Made by a program: the position numbers and the translations under genes. A stretch of DNA of 64,000 bases, taken from an uncultured delta proteobacterium (lineage in GTDB: Bacteria > Desulfobacterota > Desulfobulbia > Desulfobulbales > Desulfocapsaceae). The stretch is taken from assembly GCA_903901335.1 (NCBI GenBank), contig CAIUQR010000107.1, positions 1 through 64,000 of the forward strand, given 5' to 3'. Position 1 is the first letter of the stretch; every line of letters begins with the position of its first letter. This document shows, piece after piece, positions 59,232 to 64,000 of this stretch. Below the pieces are notes generated by a model. The model was not told where the DNA came from, searched no databases, and saw only the letters and a program-made list of their open reading frames with translations.

Positions 59232-61412
59232 TTATCCGGAGATCTGCAGGCCCTTTATTTTCAAGTAGAGGGTCTTTCTCTCGATGCCGAGGATCTTGGC
59301 GACCTTGGTCCTGTTCCACTGGTTTTGCTGAAGCAGGGAAGAGATGTATTCCTTCTCGTAGCGGTCCATCGCATCTCTGAGGGGCAGACCGGGGGGCACA
59401 TCAGTCTGTCCCGGCAGATGCAGGACCTGCGACGGGGTCGATTTTGCATAAAAAAAATCGAGCGTATTCAAATTCATATAACGCTGAATGGTATTTTCAA
59501 GCTCCCTGACATTTCCCGGCCAGTCGTACCCGATCATGGTGTCCATGACAGTGCCCATGATCGGCGGCATCTGCCTGCCCGGGGTCCTGTGTTTTTCCAT
59601 AAAATGCTCGACCAGAAGCGGTATGTCTTCCTTGCGATGCCGCAAGGGCGGAATATGGATCGGGATAATGTGAATGCGATAAAAAAAATCTTCCCGCATC
59701 ATTCCCTTGTCAATCAGCTCATGCAGATTTTTGTTGGTGGCGGTAATAATTCTGACATGAGGTTTATGGGAAACCACTCCACCCACCGGATGATAGGGGT
59801 GCCCTTCCAGGACGCGCAGCAGTTTGACCTGCATCTCGACCGATATTTCACCCAGTTCATCCAAAAAGAGCGTGCCCTGGTCCGCCAGATCGAAATATCC
59901 CGGTTTATCCTGATGCGCCCCGGTAAAGGCGCCTTTTTTATAACCGAAGAATTCACTCTCAAAGAGGTGCTCGGGGATCGCGCCGCAATTGACCGGGACA
60001 AAAGGATGTCGACTGCGATCACTCATCCCATGGACCGCTTTGGCCACCAGTTCTTTGCCGGTTCCCGACTCTCCATGTATAATGACATTGGCATGCAGTG
60101 CGGCCGCCTTCAGTATCAGTTCATAGACCTTCTGCATGCAGCTGCTCTTTCCGATGATATCCCCGAATCTATAGCGATCCTGGATACTGTCCCGCAGGCG
60201 GCTGTTTTCCTTTCTGAGGAGTTCCTCCCTTTCCTTGGCCGCAATCTCCTCCTTTTTCCGATGATGAATATCCATCAGGATGCTCTGTTTTGCCTGAATC
60301 GTCTCGTCGTCTGCAAAAACAGGGGTGCTGACCAGATGATACCACCGGTCGTCGCGCGGATTTTTGAACTCGGCCTTCACTGACTCTCCCGCAAAGACAC
60401 GGGCCTGTGAGCACCAGGGGCAAGGTTCAGCCAGACCGAAAATGACCAGATGGCAGACCCCTCCAATGGCGTCCCGGCCAAGATGACGCACCAGGGCCTC
60501 GTTCATGAAGGACAAAACATAGCCTTTTGAACAGGTATAGATGAACCCGTCAAACACCTCCAGGAGACCTTTGAGCCTCGTCTCGCTGTCTCTGAGAGAC
60601 CGTCTGGCTTTTTTCAGGGAGGTGATATCAAACAGAGAGGCAACGCTTCTCTCGGTTCCGGCAATGATATCGACGCGTAAATAGATATTTTTCCTGTTGC
60701 CGGACCTGTCGATCAACAGAAATTCATATTCGATCGGCGTATCAGAATTGTTGATCCGTCTTCTGATATGATACTGCATCATCATGTCCAACTCGATGGG
60801 ATCGGCGATAACCGCGGTCCATTTCATCCGGCCTTCGATTTCTTCCTTGGAATATCCTATCATCTTCTGGAAACCGGTATTAGCGAAAGAAATCGTCATG
60901 TCCTGTTCGATGATAATCGTTCCGGCCCCGGTATTTTCAAAAATTCCCCGATACAGTTTTTCGCTCTCTGCAAGAGCCTCTGCCGTCTTTTTCTGGTCGG
61001 TAATATCCTCGATGAAACTTTCCAGAAACCTGACCTGACCGTCTTCGCCACGAACGACACGTATGTGCAGTCTGCAGGTAATGATCTCTCCGTCCTTGCG
61101 CCGGAACTGATTTTGGTAATTAAACAGCTGCTCGCGGCCCAGAACAAGGGCGAGCAACTGTTGACGTTTTTCCGGTCGGGCGTAGAGATTTTCGGCGATA
61201 TTTCCCATGACCTCCAGATCGTTATCAACGGGATCATAGCCCAGCATTCGGGCCATTGCCGGATTTGCCTTCAATATTTTCCCGTCCACGGAGGTCTGGA
61301 CAATGCCGATGGGGGCATATTCGAATAATTCCCGATACCGAAGCAACTCAGCCCTCAGTTCAACCTTGGCCAAGGCCGGTATTTTCTCACAGTATTCTGT
61401 CATGGAAGGCAA
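59232..61412 (-). CDS. PAS-domain sigma-54-dependent transcriptional activator
   Basis: A 726-residue activator: three PAS domains (about 22-140, 150-270 and 290-385, with PAS-type APIGIVQTSVDGKILKANPAMARMLGYD and GTIIIEQDMTISFANTGFQKMIGYS), a central AAA+ domain with Walker A GESGTGKE, the sigma-54 contact loop GAFTGA and Walker B LFLDELGE, and a C-terminal Fis-type helix-turn-helix (NRTKVAKILGIERKTLYLKIKG). No receiver domain, so it senses a ligand or redox state through PAS. The start is TTG 61412 or ATG 61403. It probably controls the acyl-CoA ligase gene. Confidence 0.93.
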   Translation of the reverse strand: MPSMTEYCEKIPALAKVELRAELLRYRELFEYAPIGIVQTSVDGKILKANPAMARMLGYDPVDNDLEVMGNIAENLYARPEKRQQLLALVLGREQLFNYQNQFRRKDGEIITCRLHIRVVRGEDGQVRFLESFIEDITDQKKTAEALAESEKLYRGIFENTGAGTIIIEQDMTISFANTGFQKMIGYSKEEIEGRMKWTAVIADPIELDMMMQYHIRRRINNSDTPIEYEFLLIDRSGNRKNIYLRVDIIAGTERSVASLFDITSLKKARRSLRDSETRLKGLLEVFDGFIYTCSKGYVLSFMNEALVRHLGRDAIGGVCHLVIFGLAEPCPWCSQARVFAGESVKAEFKNPRDDRWYHLVSTPVFADDETIQAKQSILMDIHHRKKEEIAAKEREELLRKENSRLRDSIQDRYRFGDIIGKSSCMQKVYELILKAAALHANVIIHGESGTGKELVAKAVHGMSDRSRHPFVPVNCGAIPEHLFESEFFGYKKGAFTGAHQDKPGYFDLADQGTLFLDELGEISVEMQVKLLRVLEGHPYHPVGGVVSHKPHVRIITATNKNLHELIDKGMMREDFFYRIHIIPIHIPPLRHRKEDIPLLVEHFMEKHRTPGRQMPPIMGTVMDTMIGYDWPGNVRELENTIQRYMNLNTLDFFYAKSTPSQVLHLPGQTDVPPGLPLRDAMDRYEKEYISSLLQQNQWNRTKVAKILGIERKTLYLKIKGLQISG

Positions 61413-61443
61413 CCACTCCAGTAGTATTCACGTATCCCCCGCT

Positions 61444-62181
61444 TCACATTGCTCCCAGAAGATGCTGAAGGATGGCAACAGACGCCAGCGTCGCCGTTTC
61501 CGCACGCAGGATACGTTTACCGAGACTGACAGTTCGCCAGCCGGCACCCCTGGCCATGGCAACCTCTTCTTTGGTAAAACCACCTTCGGGACCAAGGAGG
61601 ATTTGAACTAAATCAAGGCCTTCGAAAGGCAAAAGATCATGAAGACGGACATCCCTTTCCTCCTCCCAGAAGAGGATCTTCAATCCGGCAGAACCGGTGC
61701 CTGAGGATTCGATACTGTCCTGAAAAGGTGTGGTTTCAAGAAGTTCCATCGGCCGGGTTCGCCCGCATTGTTTGCAGGCCTCCTCAATAATCCGCAGCCA
61801 TCGTTCGTGTTTTTTTCCGTCCCTTATTAGATCCGGTCTGCCCTGACAGCGGCTGGCCATCAGGGGGAGAAGAGCGTTAACACCCAACTCCGTACATTTC
61901 TGGACGACGGTATCCATGTTTTTTCCCTTGAGCAGTCCCTGGCCGACCCAGAGCTGCGTCCCGCTCCCTTCCCTGTCCAGAGTGCTGGAGACAATCCGGG
62001 CTCGGACCTTTCCGCTCAAGTCTATAAGTTCGGCCAGGTGAATGCCCCCGCAGCCATCGAACAGCTCCACCTGCTGGCCGGTATGCAGTCGTAAGACACT
62101 GCGAATGTGATGGGATTCGCCTTCCGGCAGAACAACCATCTCCCCGACCCTCTCTTCCGGCCTGAAAAAAAATCTTCTCAT
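61444..62181 (-). CDS. rsmE: 16S rRNA m3U1498 methyltransferase
   Basis: A 245-residue SPOUT-family methyltransferase: PUA-like N-terminus (MRRFFF, EGESHHIRSVLRLHTGQQVELFDG), then LLKGKNMDTVVQKCTELGV, SRCQGRPDLIRDGKKHERWLRIIEEACKQCGRTRPM, and the trefoil-knot SAM site ILLGPEGGFTKEEV with LGKRILRAETATLAS. ATG 62181 gives the family N-terminus; upstream in-frame codons from 62229 are unlikely to be used. RsmE methylates U1498 of 16S rRNA. Confidence 0.95.
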   Translation of the reverse strand: MRRFFFRPEERVGEMVVLPEGESHHIRSVLRLHTGQQVELFDGCGGIHLAELIDLSGKVRARIVSSTLDREGSGTQLWVGQGLLKGKNMDTVVQKCTELGVNALLPLMASRCQGRPDLIRDGKKHERWLRIIEEACKQCGRTRPMELLETTPFQDSIESSGTGSAGLKILFWEEERDVRLHDLLPFEGLDLVQILLGPEGGFTKEEVAMARGAGWRTVSLGKRILRAETATLASVAILQHLLGAM

Positions 62182-62349
62182 AAAGTTTTGTAATAGTAAA
62201 TAATCCGTCATCCTGCGGGACATCCACATGTTCCCGGCCAGCCGCCTTCCTGTTTATTCAGTTTGACAACTACTTGACTTTAAACTATCAATCAGAGATG
62301 ACAATTATTTTTATCACCTGCTCTATCAAACCTACTTCTTTTAAATGAT

Positions 62350-62745
62350 ATGACAACTGAGGACCGCAGGCTGCAGCAACGTTTTTCCCTTGATCTCCAG
62401 GTGAAAATTTCCGCTGAGACGGCAACCGGCAAAGAGGGTTTTCACGAAGAAACGATCGCCGCAAATATCAGCTCCGGAGGAGCATTCATCGTAACAAACC
62501 GCAAAATTCCCATCGCCAGCAGAGTTCAAATGGAATTCTTCCTCGCCTTCGAGGATCTGGAAAAACTCCAGTTCATCCTCTCGGTTGAGAGCTTACGGGT
62601 CTGCCAGGGGAAACATGTCTGGGTAAAGGCTTCGGGGGTTGTTATACGGACTGAGGAAAAAGGGATCGGCATCATCTTCGACACCGACTATCAGATCTCC
62701 CCGATGCAGCCATCGGATACCAGATATTCGAGTCCGGCACCCTAA
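62350..62745 (+). CDS. PilZ-domain protein
   Basis: A 131-residue single PilZ domain: DRRLQQRFSLDLQVKIS carries a QRF-type start of the RxxxR motif, and ANISSGGAFIVTN matches the (D/N)xSxxG motif for cyclic di-GMP binding. The VWVKASGVVIRTEEKGIGIIF strand closes the barrel. The Arg spacing in the first motif is unusual (RRLQQRF), so c-di-GMP binding is likely but not certain. No strong ribosome binding site. Confidence 0.85.
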   Translation: MTTEDRRLQQRFSLDLQVKISAETATGKEGFHEETIAANISSGGAFIVTNRKIPIASRVQMEFFLAFEDLEKLQFILSVESLRVCQGKHVWVKASGVVIRTEEKGIGIIFDTDYQISPMQPSDTRYSSPAP

Positions 62746-62752
62746 GGTGACC

Positions 62753-63268
62753 TTAAAACTCTATCCCCTCCCGGGCCGGAACACCGTCCCGGTAATAATG
62801 CCTGATCTCCTGCATTTCCGTTACCAGATCCGCCGCTTCGATCAATCTTTCCGGCGCCCTCCGGCCGGTGAGAATCATCTCTACGCCGTCCGGCCTTCTT
62901 TGCAGGACTCCCAGAACCCGCTCAAGGTCCACAATCCCGAACCAGATCGTCACGGCTATCTCATCCATAATGACCACCTGGTATATACCGGATGACAGGA
63001 TCTCCTCAATTCTCCTGATTCCCTGCTCAGCATGCTGCCTGTGCAGGTCCGTCACCTCCTCCCGGCGGATACAGACGGCATCGCCAAACTGCTCGATGTC
63101 GATTTCGTCGATATCGGCAAGGGCGGAAAGTTCACCATAATGCTGCCCCTTCATGAACTGACCGATAAAAACCCGTCTCTTATGCCCGGCACTGCGCAAG
63201 GCAAGGCCGAGTGCCGCGGTCGTTTTGCCCTTGCCGTCACCGGTATACAGCTGTACATATCCCTTCAT
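62753..63268 (-). CDS. cobO: Corrinoid adenosyltransferase (BtuR/CobA type)
   Basis: A 171-residue enzyme with a P-loop GDGKGKTTAALGLALRSAGH near residues 10-29, IGQFMKG, VIMDEIAVTIWFGIVDLERVLGVLQRRPDGVEMILTGR and AADLVTEM. It transfers the adenosyl group from ATP to a corrinoid. An AAGG-rich leader precedes the ATG. It may serve the cobalamin-dependent enzymes of this organism, including the B12-type radical SAM protein at 11688. Confidence 0.95.
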   Translation of the reverse strand: MKGYVQLYTGDGKGKTTAALGLALRSAGHKRRVFIGQFMKGQHYGELSALADIDEIDIEQFGDAVCIRREEVTDLHRQHAEQGIRRIEEILSSGIYQVVIMDEIAVTIWFGIVDLERVLGVLQRRPDGVEMILTGRRAPERLIEAADLVTEMQEIRHYYRDGVPAREGIEF

Positions 63269-63464
63269 TTGAAAACACCTTGCCTTCTTTTTAAATCCTC
63301 AGACTTACCTTGTAACTCTTCAGCCATGTGTAAAAGCCCTCTAAAACCACAGGCTCGAACTCTTCATCGCTCCAGCTTTTTCTCTCACCCATCCTATCAG
63401 TTTGACCGATAAATGCAATATTGCTTCGCCAGGTACAGAGTGTTTCATGCCTGCCAGTCGCGGA
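63269..63464. other. Spacer left of the NAD(P)H oxidoreductase gene
   Basis: A 196-bp stretch. It holds a 33-codon minus-strand frame (63392-63291, beginning MGERKSWSDEEFEPVV) with no good ribosome binding site. No terminator hairpin was found. Confidence 0.4.
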
Positions 63465-64000
63465 TCAGTACTTGCCGACAGAGATGGGCTGCTCATCGAA
63501 AATATTTTGTAAACGTGCCGCAAATGTATCGAGATGCTCCCGCCGTTGCCCTTGATCAAGATGGGCCGGTCCATAGATGATATGGGGCCTCAGAACCGAG
63601 AACCCGACGAATTGGAGGATTCCACGTTGAACAGGACGCAGTATGCTATCGATATCACCGTTAAATCCATCAGAAATATAAGCCTCTTCAGGACCGCCGG
63701 TGGTTAACGACAGCAGGGCTTTTTTCCCTCCGAAGACTCCCGTTTCATAAAAATGGCCGTTCCCGTAGGTACGACCCATGGCAAAAACCCGATCCACCCA
63801 TCCCTTCAGCGCAGCCGGCAGGCCAAACCACCAGAGCGGGAACTGCCAGACCATCAAGTCGCACCATTCAATCTTTTGCAGTTCGGCCTCTATCTCGGTC
63901 GAAAAACCCCGAACCTCTGTTGCATGCAGTTCTTCAATCTGTTGTTTGAAGTACTGTGGATCCTTCACCGTGGAAAAGTTCCTGCGGCTGGAGACAGGGT
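63465..64000 (-). CDS. Flavodoxin-like NAD(P)H oxidoreductase, 5' end beyond window
   Basis: The visible 178 residues are in frame to the right edge (VSSRRNFSTVKDPQYFKQQIEELHATE...), so the gene starts outside the window. The core QKIEWCDLMVWQFPLWWFGLPAALKGWVDRVFAMGRTY and KKALLSLTTGGPEEAY matches the Flavodoxin_2 family (MdaB/KefF/NQO-like quinone reductases), which bind FAD or FMN. The conserved WFGLPAxLKGWxDRV motif is complete. Confidence 0.88.
   Translation of the reverse strand, partial: PVSSRRNFSTVKDPQYFKQQIEELHATEVRGFSTEIEAELQKIEWCDLMVWQFPLWWFGLPAALKGWVDRVFAMGRTYGNGHFYETGVFGGKKALLSLTTGGPEEAYISDGFNGDIDSILRPVQRGILQFVGFSVLRPHIIYGPAHLDQGQRREHLDTFAARLQNIFDEQPISVGKY

Noticed and set aside
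63291-63392. 33-codon minus-strand gene beginning MGERKSWSDEEF
   Set aside because: Too short, weak ribosome binding site, no signature.
1-64000. CRISPR arrays, rRNA, complete prophage
   Set aside because: No regularly spaced repeats, ribosomal RNA sequences or structural phage genes were seen on reading through.

Overview
The window reads as a chromosomal segment of a GC-rich, motile, anaerobic bacterium, most likely Desulfobacterota (Desulfobulbales-like). This is an inference from gene content: a four-subunit 2-oxoacid:ferredoxin oxidoreductase, GlcD/GlcF-type oxidase subunits, two large chemoreceptors, a sigma-54 activator facing a consensus -24/-12 promoter, and the regulators of a 'dedicated sortase' system. 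No rRNA, tRNA or CRISPR array was seen. About 65 protein genes are supported, and most have recognisable families.

Layout. 1-600: the first codons of an IS110-type transposase running off the left edge, then a gene-poor leader. 0.6-6.6 kb: a PadR regulator followed by an ABC ATPase, an FtsX/MacB permease broken by a frameshift, a LolA-like periplasmic protein and an outer-membrane barrel; together they look like a route across the whole envelope. 6.6-13.7 kb: pdxH, a Tim44-like protein, a chemoreceptor, a secreted stand-alone Cache protein with a structured leader, a radical SAM protein and an FKBP isomerase. 13.8-24.5 kb: a tandem-Cache chemoreceptor, a HI0933-type flavoprotein, a nitroreductase, glcF/glcD, an iron alcohol dehydrogenase and a hybrid histidine kinase. 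24.5-33 kb: a GNAT-histone deacetylase fusion, a cold-shock/DUF1294 protein, a second deacetylase-like protein, a DUF4143 ATPase lying between direct repeats, a Ser/Thr kinase with a receiver-like N-terminus, and a phosphoesterase. 33.4-39.1 kb: a PdsR/PdsS-like two-component system with no sortase in view, an SDR, a Cys-cluster protein and a DUF4149 membrane protein.

39.2-42.8 kb is the most unusual part. Every gene is on the minus strand, and four stem-loop sites with integron attC architecture (inverted 7-mers of the RYYYAAC / GTTRRRY type around a paired stem) lie just downstream of a gene or gene pair. The cargo is mazEF, a second RHH/PemK-like pair under a 42-bp palindromic operator-promoter, a small acidic protein, a PD-(D/E)XK-like protein and a HEPN-like protein. 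No integrase is visible, so this fits a detached cassette array (CALIN type) rich in toxin, nuclease and HEPN functions.

44.2-47.7 kb: korDABC and a Phd/VapC pair with a HigA-like remnant beside it. 48-57.3 kb: a complete Bat-type operon (moxR, DUF58, DUF4381, batA, batB/C, batD, batE) interrupted by an AT-richer membrane protein with a PLD-like look. 57.3-61.4 kb: an acyl-CoA ligase preceded by a consensus sigma-54 promoter and, next to it, a PAS-containing sigma-54 activator. 61.4-64 kb: rsmE, a PilZ protein, a corrinoid adenosyltransferase and an NAD(P)H oxidoreductase truncated by the right edge.
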